This document shows, one piece after another, positions 8,881 to 15,833 of a stretch of DNA of 64,000 bases. The number at the start of each line of letters is the position of its first letter. Position 1 is the stretch's first letter. The translations under genes and the position numbers were made by a program. The stretch spans positions 2,604,001-2,668,000 of the forward strand of contig NZ_CP126279.1 of assembly GCF_003234815.2 (NCBI RefSeq). Direction: 5' to 3'. The notes under the pieces were generated by a model. That model was not told the DNA's origin. It saw only the letters and a program-made list of their open reading frames with translations, and made no database searches. This DNA is from Curtobacterium sp. MCBD17_035. GTDB taxonomy: Bacteria > Actinomycetota > Actinomycetes > Actinomycetales > Microbacteriaceae.

Positions 8881-8914
8881 TTGCGGCAACGGGTTGCCGG
8901 TACTGTTCACGGCA
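8869..8914. promoter_or_regulatory. Twin operators of the LacI-type regulator
   Basis: TGCCGGTACTGTTTGCGGCA at 8869-8888 and TGCCGGTACTGTTCACGGCA at 8895-8914 differ at two positions. Each is an interrupted palindrome TGCCG-N10-CGGCA. Their starts are 26 bp apart, about two and a half helical turns. The position between divergent regulator and operon makes them the best candidates for the regulator's binding sites. Confidence 0.7.
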
Positions 8915-8955
8915 GCGGGGTCGACGCCTCGGGCGGTCGGACAAGAGGGGGCTGC

Positions 8956-9972
8956 GTGAAGGAACGGCAGAAGGCGGCCACGCTCACGGATGTCGCACGA
9001 GCCGCAGGGGTCTCGATCGCCACCGCCTCGCGCGCGCTGAACGGGCGGGGCGAGGTCCGCTCCGAGACCCGCGACCGCGTGTTCGCCGTCGCCGAGCGCC
9101 TGTCGTTCCGGCCGAACGTGCTCGCGCAGAACCTGCTCGCAGGGCGCACCGGCACCGTCGGCCTCATCACCTCGGACCTCGAGGGCCGCTTCTCGCTCCC
9201 GATCATGATGGGCGCCGAGGACGCGTTCGGCGCCGGTGCCACCCAGATCTTCCTGTGCGACGCCCGTGGCGACACGATCCGTGAACAGCACCACGTCCAG
9301 GCGCTGCTGTCACGCCGGGTCGACGGCCTCATCGTCGTCGGGTCGAGCACCAACCCGCGCGCGTCGCTCGGCGACGACCTGCCGGTCCCCGTCGTCTACG
9401 CGTACGCACCGTCCGAGGACCCCGCGGCGCTCTCCGTCGTCAGCGACAACGTGCAGGGTGGCCGGGTCGGGATGCAGCACCTCATCGACGCCGGACGACG
9501 GCGCATCGCGCACATCACCGGCGAGATCGAGTACCACGCCGCCCGCGACCGCGCGCGCGGTGCCCTCGATGCGCTCGACGACGCGGGCCTCGAACTCGCG
9601 GGCGGACGCGTCCTGCACGGCACCTGGAACGAGGCCTGGGGTCGCGGTGCCGCCCGCATGCTCCTCGAGTCCACGCCCGACGTCGACGCGGTCTTCTGCG
9701 GCAGCGATCAGATCGCGCGCGGCGTCGTCGACGTGCTCCACGAGCTCGGGCGCGACGTCCCCACCGAGGTCGCCGTGCTCGGCTTCGACAACTGGGGCGT
9801 CGTCACACAGAGCTCACGCCCGGAACTGAGCAGCGTCGACATGCAGCTCCAGGAACTCGGCCGCATCGCCGCGAACCGGCTGTTCGCCGCGATCGACGGC
9901 CAGGACGACGGCGGGCGTACCGAGGTGCCGTGCCGGCTCGTCGTGCGGGGGTCGACGGCGCCGATCGACTGA
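8956..9972 (+). CDS. LacI-family transcriptional regulator
   Basis: 338 residues from GTG at 8956, preceded by GAGGGGG. The N-terminal helix-turn-helix and hinge are clear (TLTDVARAAGVSIATASRALNG, then RPNVLAQNLLAG). The rest is the periplasmic-binding-protein-like sugar domain (GLITSDLEGRFSLPIMMGAE, CGSDQIARGV, VLGFDNW). It is divergent from the arabinofuranoside operon and most likely represses it until a sugar ligand binds. Two near-identical sites lie between them. I rejected a longer in-frame extension far upstream because it is antisense to the GH127 gene. Confidence 0.93.
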   Translation: MKERQKAATLTDVARAAGVSIATASRALNGRGEVRSETRDRVFAVAERLSFRPNVLAQNLLAGRTGTVGLITSDLEGRFSLPIMMGAEDAFGAGATQIFLCDARGDTIREQHHVQALLSRRVDGLIVVGSSTNPRASLGDDLPVPVVYAYAPSEDPAALSVVSDNVQGGRVGMQHLIDAGRRRIAHITGEIEYHAARDRARGALDALDDAGLELAGGRVLHGTWNEAWGRGAARMLLESTPDVDAVFCGSDQIARGVVDVLHELGRDVPTEVAVLGFDNWGVVTQSSRPELSSVDMQLQELGRIAANRLFAAIDGQDDGGRTEVPCRLVVRGSTAPID

Positions 9973-10001
9973 GCGAATCCGCCGGCGTGCACAGCGGATG
10001 C

Positions 10002-10028
10002 GCGCTGCACGCGCTGCACGCGCTGCAC
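10002..10028. repeat. Three tandem 9-mers (GCGCTGCAC)
   Basis: Three perfect copies lie just after the LacI-type gene, followed by the complementary GCGCGTGCAGC, so the block can also fold back on itself. Confidence 0.75.
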
Positions 10029-10039
10029 GCGCGTGCAGC

Positions 10040-10076
10040 CGACAAGTGCGCCATCTCGACGACGGCGCAGTTGTCG
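10040..10076. terminator. Two-way terminator-like hairpin
   Basis: CGACAAGTGCGCC (10040-10052) pairs with GGCGCAGTTGTCG (10064-10076) with one mismatch, loop 11 nt. It lies between a plus-strand gene ending at 9972 and a minus-strand gene ending at 10162, where a shared terminator is expected. There is no T-tract. Confidence 0.55.
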
Positions 10077-10161
10077 TCGACGCGCGCGGTCGCGGCGACA
10101 TGCCGGACGGGAGGGCCGGGGCGGGCTCGACGCGGGCCTCCCGGCCGTGATCATGGGTACG

Positions 10162-10626
10162 TCAGTACTCGCCCTTGATCACGAAGAACGAGCCGCGGAT
10201 CTCGCCCGCGAGCTTCGACCGCTGCCGGGCGAACTTGAACTTCGACGCGAGCTCATCGGGGACGTCCATGCCCTGCGAGAGCTTGAAGCCGACCGCCCGC
10301 TTGCCGCCGTCCTCGATGCTGTACATCACGTTGATCGCGAGGCCCGACTCGTAGAACACGTACGTCATCCGGAGGCCGTCGACCACGAAGTCGGTGGCCT
10401 CGAGCGGACGTGACGCGATCACGATGTCGCGCTCCTCAGCGAGGATCCGCGTCACCCGGTCGACCGCGTCGGGGGCCTCGTCCGCGGGCGACGTGACGAA
10501 CTCGTGGTCGTACTTGTTCTTGTAGTACCGGGCCTCGTTCGCGCGGAGGCCGGCGAGCGCCTCGGCCACCGGCGAGGACTCGAGACCGGCCGTGCTGACG
10601 TCCACGAAGTCGACGACGTTCGACAT
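10162..10626 (-). CDS. Uncharacterised 154-residue protein
   Basis: Start ATG at 10624-10626 with GAGGAGG upstream. An in-frame extension to 10845 exists but lacks a ribosome-binding site. The protein starts MSNVVDFVDVSTAGLES and contains ARYYKNKYDHEFVTSP and NVMYSIEDGGKRAVGFKLSQG, with no signal peptide or membrane segment. I do not recognise the family. Composition and codon use are like the host chromosome, so it looks native. It is separated from both neighbours by hairpin-rich spacers and is probably monocistronic. Confidence 0.8.
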   Translation of the reverse strand: MSNVVDFVDVSTAGLESSPVAEALAGLRANEARYYKNKYDHEFVTSPADEAPDAVDRVTRILAEERDIVIASRPLEATDFVVDGLRMTYVFYESGLAINVMYSIEDGGKRAVGFKLSQGMDVPDELASKFKFARQRSKLAGEIRGSFFVIKGEY

Positions 10627-10826
10627 GCGTTCCTCCTCGTTCGGGTGGGTGGGCACCACGGTAGTGCTGATCCACCAGGGTCGGGGATCATCCACAGACG
10701 CAGTAGGGCTCTCCGCGACCGACACCCCATGGACGTCCGGGTGTGGGCGGTGATCGAGCACCGCATCCCCGCGGTGATCATCGCGCTCGTGGACTGAGCG
10801 GCACCGCGGCGCCCACCCGGATGGTC

Positions 10827-11561
10827 TCAGCCCCGCTCGCTCCACAGCAGCCAGACCCGGGCGGCGAGCGCGCGGTAGCGGAGGGCCGGACCGGCCGTCG
10901 AGGCATCGAACCAGGCGACGAACTCCTCGTGGATGATCCGCTGGACGTCGTCCACCGACGTCGCGTCCGGCAGGCGCAGCGCGATCGTCTCCGCTTCGGG
11001 CCGGTACTCGTCGGTGTTCGTCTCGAACGCGATGCCGACCGGATCGGCAGAGAACAGGATCGATTCGAGCTCGGGCACGAACGCCGCCGGGTCCGGAGTG
11101 GGCTGGGGGTGCGACGACCGGGAGGCCCGGAACAGTCCGGCGAGCCCGGACCGCGGGCGGCGTGCGGCTTCCGGCCCGGCTCCTGGCACAGTGGCGGTCG
11201 TCGCCTCACGTTCGGGGTCACCCGCCACGGTGTCGGGCGCGAGCGGGTCGCTCGTGCCCGCGATCCGCAGAGCATCGTCCCGCAGCGCAAGCTCGGCGAC
11301 GAGCAGCAGGTGTACGTAGTACACCCGGGCAGCCTCGGGGAACGCGATGAGCGATGCCGACAGTCCGTCAGCGCACTGCCGGAGCCCGCGGACGGCCTCC
11401 GGCGCGAGGACACCCCCAGCGGACACCTCGGTCGCCCAGCCGACGATGTCCGAGTCGATCATGACGGCGTCCACGAGACCGTACTGTTCGCCGCGTTCCA
11501 CCGCGTCGGGGAACGGCGCTGCTCGGTGCGCGGCGAGTGCGACATCCAGGTCAGTGCTCAT
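10827..11561 (-). CDS. Uncharacterised 244-residue protein
   Basis: Start taken at ATG 11559-11561 (MSTDLDVALAAHRAAPFPDAVERGEQYG). A second ATG 36 nt upstream is also possible, since neither has a clear ribosome-binding site. The N-terminal half is helical (GLRQCADGLSASLIAFPEAARVYYVHLLLV). A disordered Pro/Ala/Ser stretch follows at about residues 130-160, and the C-terminal part ends with paired helices (FVAWFDASTAGPALRYRALAARVWLLWSERG). No catalytic motif is visible and I do not know the family. It lies just outside the island, immediately next to the displaced ychF end. Confidence 0.7.
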   Translation of the reverse strand: MSTDLDVALAAHRAAPFPDAVERGEQYGLVDAVMIDSDIVGWATEVSAGGVLAPEAVRGLRQCADGLSASLIAFPEAARVYYVHLLLVAELALRDDALRIAGTSDPLAPDTVAGDPEREATTATVPGAGPEAARRPRSGLAGLFRASRSSHPQPTPDPAAFVPELESILFSADPVGIAFETNTDEYRPEAETIALRLPDATSVDDVQRIIHEEFVAWFDASTAGPALRYRALAARVWLLWSERG

Positions 11562-11636
11562 CCGGAGGAGCCTAGTGCGGCGAGCACACCACGCCACGCC
11601 TCACCGTGCGCTTCGCCGTGGGGCCCGAGTCGCGGG

Positions 11637-11944
11637 TCACGACTCGTTGTTGCAGCGGAACTCCACCACGTCGCCGTCCTGCATGACGTAGTCCTTGCCC
11701 TCGATGCGGGCGACCCCACGGGACCGTGCCTCGGCGATCGACCCCGCGGAGATGAGGTCGTCGAACGAGATCACCTCGGCCTTGATGAAGCCCTTCTCGA
11801 AGTCGGTGTGGATGACGCCCGCGGCCTGCGGCGCCTTCCAGCCCTTGCCGATCGTCCACGCGCGGGACTCCTTGGGACCGGCGGTCAGGAACGTCTGCAG
11901 CCCGAGGGTGTCGAACCCGATGCGGGCGAGCTGGTCGAGCCCGA
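11637..11944 (-). pseudogene. Displaced 3' fragment of ychF
   Basis: About 290 bp match 24020-24308 with roughly nine mismatches by eye (about 97 percent). On the minus strand the frame encodes the C-terminal TGS part of YchF but ends EFRCNNES-stop instead of EFRFNN-stop. Similarity breaks off at about 11944, just after a shared 21-bp stretch ending GAGCCCG. It has no start codon and cannot make YchF. It is most likely the original 3' end of the chromosome's ychF, pushed away when an incoming element supplied a new one. Confidence 0.88.
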
Positions 11945-11948
11945 CAGG

Positions 11949-11983
11949 CTGGCCTGGTCGACACGAGGCGTCGACCAGGCCAG
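11949..11983 (-). terminator. Strong hairpin after the aldo/keto reductase gene
   Basis: CTGGCCTGGTCGAC (11949-11962) pairs perfectly with GTCGACCAGGCCAG (11970-11983), giving a 14-bp stem with a 7-nt loop. It lies 66 bp past the stop of the aldo/keto reductase gene and begins within 5 bp of the end of the ychF duplication, so it could equally be part of the element boundary. Confidence 0.6.
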
Positions 11984-12049
11984 AGCGGTTCTCCCCTCCG
12001 TTCGGCGCCCGAAGAGCTCGTCACGCACCACGTGTCATCGGGGAGCGTC

Positions 12050-12997
12050 TCAGGCAGTCGCGGCCGCGCGCGATCCCTGCACGCGCTCGGCGAACGCGTC
12101 GATGCGGGCGATGTCATCAGGCGTGAGGACGACGTCCGCCGCGGCCACGTTCTCCGCGACCCGGTTCGCATTGCGCGACCCCGGGATCGGGACGAGGTCG
12201 TCGCGCTTCGCGAGGATCCACGCGAGTGACAGCTGCGAGAGCGAGATGCCCTTGTCGTCCGCGATTGCCGACAGCCCCTGGGCGACGGCGACGTTCGCGT
12301 CGAAGTGCTCCGGTGCCCACCAGTCGAGCATGTGCCGGATGTCGTCGGACGGGTAGTCGGAGCGAGGGCGGACGGCTGCACTCAGGAAGCCGCGCGCCAG
12401 CGGCGAGTACGCGACCACACCGATGCCGAGCTCATCGACGACGGGCAAGAGCTCCTCGGACTCTCGGGCGAACACGGAGTACTCGGTCTGGAACGCCGAG
12501 ATCGGGTGGACGGCGTTCGCCCGGCGGAGCTGCTCGGCATCGGTGTTCGACAGCCCCAGGTAGCGGACCTTCCCAGCCTGGACGAACTCCTGCATCACGC
12601 CGACGACGTCCTCCACGGGCACCGCGGGGTCATGGACGTGCTGGTACAGGAGGTCGATCGAGTCGGTGCCGAGGTTCCGGAGGCTCGCCTCGACCACCTC
12701 GCGGATGTGCTCCGGGCGCGAGTCCGGCGTGTAGGCACCACGGGCGAAGCCGAACTTCGTCGCGATGGTGACCTCGTCGCGGATCGGAGCGAGGGCGGTT
12801 CCGAGCAGGCGTTCGCCGACGCCCCACCCGTACAACTCTGCGGTGTCGAAGTGCGTGACCCCGAGTTCATGCGCGTGCCGGATGGCGGCGGTCGATTCGG
12901 TGTCGTCGCTCGGCCCGTAGGCGAACGCCGTGCCCATCGCGCCGTAACCGACAGCACTGACGACCAGACCTTGGTCGCCGAGGATGCGCTGCTGCAT
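12050..12997 (-). CDS. Aldo/keto reductase
   Basis: 315 residues covering the whole (beta/alpha)8 barrel. The tetrad is Asp51, Tyr56 (FDTAELYG), Lys81 (TKFG) and His120 (YQHVHDP). The NADPH site near the C-terminus reads IPGSRNANRVAENV. The sequence resembles the AKR13 group, which reduces small aldehydes and ketones. The physiological substrate is unknown. It is divergent from a TetR regulator at 13097 with a 17-bp palindrome between them, so it is probably derepressed by a small molecule, perhaps a toxic carbonyl. It lies in the outer segment of the island. Confidence 0.92.
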   Translation of the reverse strand: MQQRILGDQGLVVSAVGYGAMGTAFAYGPSDDTESTAAIRHAHELGVTHFDTAELYGWGVGERLLGTALAPIRDEVTIATKFGFARGAYTPDSRPEHIREVVEASLRNLGTDSIDLLYQHVHDPAVPVEDVVGVMQEFVQAGKVRYLGLSNTDAEQLRRANAVHPISAFQTEYSVFARESEELLPVVDELGIGVVAYSPLARGFLSAAVRPRSDYPSDDIRHMLDWWAPEHFDANVAVAQGLSAIADDKGISLSQLSLAWILAKRDDLVPIPGSRNANRVAENVAAADVVLTPDDIARIDAFAERVQGSRAAATA

Positions 12998-13042
12998 GTG
13001 GTTCCTTCCGTGTGGAGAGCAAGAGGTCAGTGTACGCCCTTC

Positions 13043-13059
13043 GTGTCAGACTCTGACAC
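13043..13059. promoter_or_regulatory. Perfect 17-bp palindrome, probable TetR operator
   Basis: GTGTCAGACTCTGACAC is fully symmetric about a central C. It lies 38 bp before the TetR start codon and 46 bp before the aldo/keto reductase start codon, the usual place for a site controlling both divergent promoters. Confidence 0.75.
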
Positions 13060-13096
13060 TCTAGGCCCACGGTGTCAGCGGCAGTAGGATGACCCC

Positions 13097-13696
13097 GTGA
13101 GCGAGACGACGAGCCGGACGGGGTTGCGGGACATCACCCGCGACGCCGTGCGTTCTCGGATCGCCGCGGTGGCCGTCGCTCGGTTCGACGCGGAGGGTTT
13201 CGACAGCGTGACCGTCGAGCAGATCGCGGCCGAGGTCGGCATCTCCGCCCGGAGCTTCCACCGCTACTTCCCCGCGAAGGAGGACGCAGTGATCGGCGAT
13301 CCGGCTCGCCACCGAGACGACCTCGCCGACGCGCTCCGCGCCCGACCAGCGGGCGAACCTGTTTGGGACGCGCTCCGCGAAGCGTTCGTCGTGATGCTCG
13401 AACGCGGCGGCGCGGACTCCGACGCCGGCCGTCAATCGGTCCGCGTGATGCTGCGCACGCCGTCGCTCCGTGCCCGCAACCTCGAGAAGCACCTGTCCTG
13501 GGCCGAGGTACTCGTGCCGCTCACAGCTGAACGCATCGCCCGCGACGACGCTGACCTCCGCGCCCGGACGCTCGTGCACGCCGCGCTCAGCTGCTTCGAC
13601 GTGGCGATCAGCATCTGGGCCGTGGAGGACACCCCCGGCGTCCTCCCCGTCGATCTGCTTCGCCGGACCTTCGACACGCTCGACGCCAGCTCCTGA
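13097..13696 (+). CDS. TetR-family transcriptional regulator
   Basis: 199 residues from GTG at 13097 with AGGA upstream. The N-terminal DNA-binding domain is typical (AAVAVARFDAEGFDSVTVEQIAAEVGISARSFHRYFPAKEDAV). The C-terminal ligand domain is helical and not specific. By position it controls the aldo/keto reductase gene and itself through the palindrome at 13043-13059. Confidence 0.92.
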   Translation: MSETTSRTGLRDITRDAVRSRIAAVAVARFDAEGFDSVTVEQIAAEVGISARSFHRYFPAKEDAVIGDPARHRDDLADALRARPAGEPVWDALREAFVVMLERGGADSDAGRQSVRVMLRTPSLRARNLEKHLSWAEVLVPLTAERIARDDADLRARTLVHAALSCFDVAISIWAVEDTPGVLPVDLLRRTFDTLDASS

Positions 13697-14145
13697 CGCC
13701 GCTCACGGATCTGTGCTCATCCGATCCGCCGGTCGACGTCGGGGAGCTGCCAGGTCCGTGATCAGACGAGCCGGCTGATCGGCCTCGCTACCCGTGCGCG
13801 AAGGCCCGCCCCGCGTGACAGTCGCGGCGGTCGCGGTCGTCGAGCCGATCCAGGAGGACCGTGCTGTGCCTCCAGGACCGTTGTGCGCCAGCCTGTCGGG
13901 AATGTCCGCCCCACCCCGAGCCGCGGCGCAGAGACCGCGACGTCGACGAGTCCGCGAGGTCGTGGGACCGCCGGCAGGGTGATGCGGCCGCCGCGGCCGT
14001 CGGGGGGACCGAGAGCGAACCGTCGCGGTGACCTCGGGGTTGCAAAACCGAGGCAGATGATCCATCCTCCCGGACGAGGGCTGAGCGGAGCGGAGCGGAG
14101 ATCGCCACTTACACTGATCTGCACAACGTCAGAAGTGGAACCGTC
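13697..14145. other. 449-bp spacer inside the island, no gene seen
   Basis: Open frames here are antisense, Arg-rich and without ribosome-binding sites. A small (GCGGA)n run lies at about 14085-14099. I see nothing else that I can name. Confidence 0.4.
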
Positions 14146-14352
14146 ATGCTGCTCTTGTTCACCTGGCTCCTGGGGGCCGCCGTCGGTTTGTGGCTGATGT
14201 ACGTCGTCATTCGAGCCGCCGTGCTGAACGCCCTGAGCAGTCACTACAAGACCGTTCGGTGGTTCGAGGCGACCGGCGAATGGGACTACAACAAGAGCGG
14301 CTCGCTCGCACCGCAGCCCATCCCCGCCTCCGAGCACAAACCCGTCGAGTAG
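14146..14352 (+). CDS. Small single-pass membrane protein
   Basis: 68 residues, MLLLFTWLLGAAVGLWLMYVV as one membrane helix, then a short cytosolic tail ending ASEHKPVE. The hydrophobic N-terminus followed by a polar tail is more ordered than a random frame would give. A weak AGAAGTGG precedes the ATG. It lies in the outer island segment, and its function is unknown. Confidence 0.55.
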   Translation: MLLLFTWLLGAAVGLWLMYVVIRAAVLNALSSHYKTVRWFEATGEWDYNKSGSLAPQPIPASEHKPVE

Positions 14353-15026
14353 CCCCCCTCGGGGCATTGGCTGGGCGAGCGGTCCGTCAGGTCCCACCGC
14401 AGTCATCGGGCCGGAGCGCCGTCACGCCTCCGCCACCAGTACGACGGACGCCACCAGGACACGACGTCGGGGTCGCGAGGCCGTGTCCCCTCCGGCTCAG
14501 TCTCGAACGCGTCGGTCAGCGGTTCGATCGGCCGCCAGCGACCCAGCACACGAACGGGTAGAACGGCGTGGGGCTCGTGTCACGGCGCATGACTAGTTGT
14601 TGAACCGGAACGTCGGACGGGCAAATGGGGACATCGATCCACCGTAGCAGGCTTGATTCCGTGGGCAAGTAGGCGCGGTCGGCGCGCTCTGCGTCGGCCG
14701 GTGTTAGGAGCTACGACGGACTGAATCCGGACTAGATGTGGCCTACTCGGCCACCGACACGACCAGGCAGAACACAGTCGTTGTACTGGGACAAACTGAA
14801 TCGACGCAGCAGACCAGTGGCCCAGCTGACTTCTCAACCCCCGCCGAGGCACAAGCGGTCCGCTCCCCAACTCAGCTTCGAAACGGCAACACTCGTGCCT
14901 CGTCAGTAACGCTGTTGCGACAACCCCGCTTATCGCGCCAGCGACTCTGATTCTTGGCGGGTTACCACTCAGCGTGACTCAAGGTGCTCGCTTCCGCCCA
15001 AGGGAACCGACTGCCGAAGCTGTCGC
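14353..15026. other. 674-bp spacer holding the inner element boundary
   Basis: No gene is evident. The ychF-like remnant at 14593-14610 lies here. To the right of it the sequence becomes visibly less GC-rich, which fits the edge of a separately acquired element. Confidence 0.45.
14593..14611 (-). repeat. Attachment-site-like remnant of the ychF end
   Basis: Read on the minus strand the bases encode F-R-F-N-N-stop, the exact C-terminus of YchF at 24009-24026. At DNA level 15 of 17 bases match (AGTTGTTGAACCGGAAC against AGTTGTTAAAGCGGAAC). It is the expected far end (attR) of an element whose integrase lies beside the intact ychF end. Confidence 0.6.
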
Positions 15027-15833
15027 CTATTCCGACCGCTCAGCACCCTGCCTCCATGATCCTGGCTTAGCGGTCGCCTTTAGGTAGTAAACCGTGCCAC
15101 CTCCCAGGCCGCCGCCAGAAGCGATCGTCTCACCACCCTCGCGGTCACGAAGCTTTGGGAGGATGGTTTGAACCCTTGATTGAGACGCACTAAGCACATA
15201 TTCGACCTCCGAACGCCATCTCGTTCCATTCAGGCTCGAGTACTCCACCACTATCAGAACAGGGAGGCCGCTCGAGCCGAGCGCGCTCAGCGCCGTTAGC
15301 GCTGATCCTCCAAAAAAGGACAGAGCAACGTCGGTAGGCTCATGGTCCCCTGTAGCGAGCGGCAGAGCAATTGGCACCTCGCCCGACTTCACGTTTTCAG
15401 CCTGGTTGAGGGCCTTAACGGCGACGTTGAGCGCTGGGTCCCGGGTTTGATTCGACAGCGAGACACTTATCACGATCGCAAGCTGCAGCTGGTCACCCAA
15501 CCATTCGGACCTTTCGATCCGCGCATCTCTTTCAGCCACGTGACCGACCACATAGGGCCGCAAACTCAGACGCTCGTTTTGAGCAACTAGTTCACGATGG
15601 TCGAGGTCCGTCTTCCGCTCGTTCACGTCGAAGACCAGGACCACCGCCACAGCTGCAACCGCTACTCCCGAGAAAAGCGCAGAACCCGCACCGAACATGT
15701 CCCCGACTTGCCCGAACTTGGCAGATTCGCCGTCGGGCACGAACCTTGCGAGAACCCAGACTAGACCCCATACCGCGATCCAAGCGATCAGGGCAGCGAC
15801 GGACGCCCAAACCACCGCAGTGCGCATCTTCAT
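15027..15833 (-). CDS. Two-TM membrane protein coupled to the DUF262 gene
   Basis: 268 residues. Two membrane helices lie at about residues 8-30 (VVWASVAALIAWIAVWGLVWVLA) and 46-68, with FGQVGDMFGAGSALFSG between them. A charged segment follows (DVNERKTDLDHRELVAQNERLS), then a roughly 180-residue beta-rich cytosolic domain. The GDMFGxxxALFSG pattern resembles the start of predicted two-TM effectors and putative AbiC-like abortive-infection proteins. This is recollection, not a search. Its ATG overlaps the DUF262 stop by 4 nt, so the pair is translated together. It would be the membrane effector or sensor of a two-gene system. Confidence 0.85.
   Translation of the reverse strand: MKMRTAVVWASVAALIAWIAVWGLVWVLARFVPDGESAKFGQVGDMFGAGSALFSGVAVAAVAVVLVFDVNERKTDLDHRELVAQNERLSLRPYVVGHVAERDARIERSEWLGDQLQLAIVISVSLSNQTRDPALNVAVKALNQAENVKSGEVPIALPLATGDHEPTDVALSFFGGSALTALSALGSSGLPVLIVVEYSSLNGTRWRSEVEYVLSASQSRVQTILPKLRDREGGETIASGGGLGGGTVYYLKATAKPGSWRQGAERSE

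Noticed and set aside
12050-13696. Aldo/keto reductase and TetR as part of the defence cargo
   Set aside because: They look like ordinary detoxification genes. They lie in the outer segment, beyond the inner boundary, so I do not assign a defence role.
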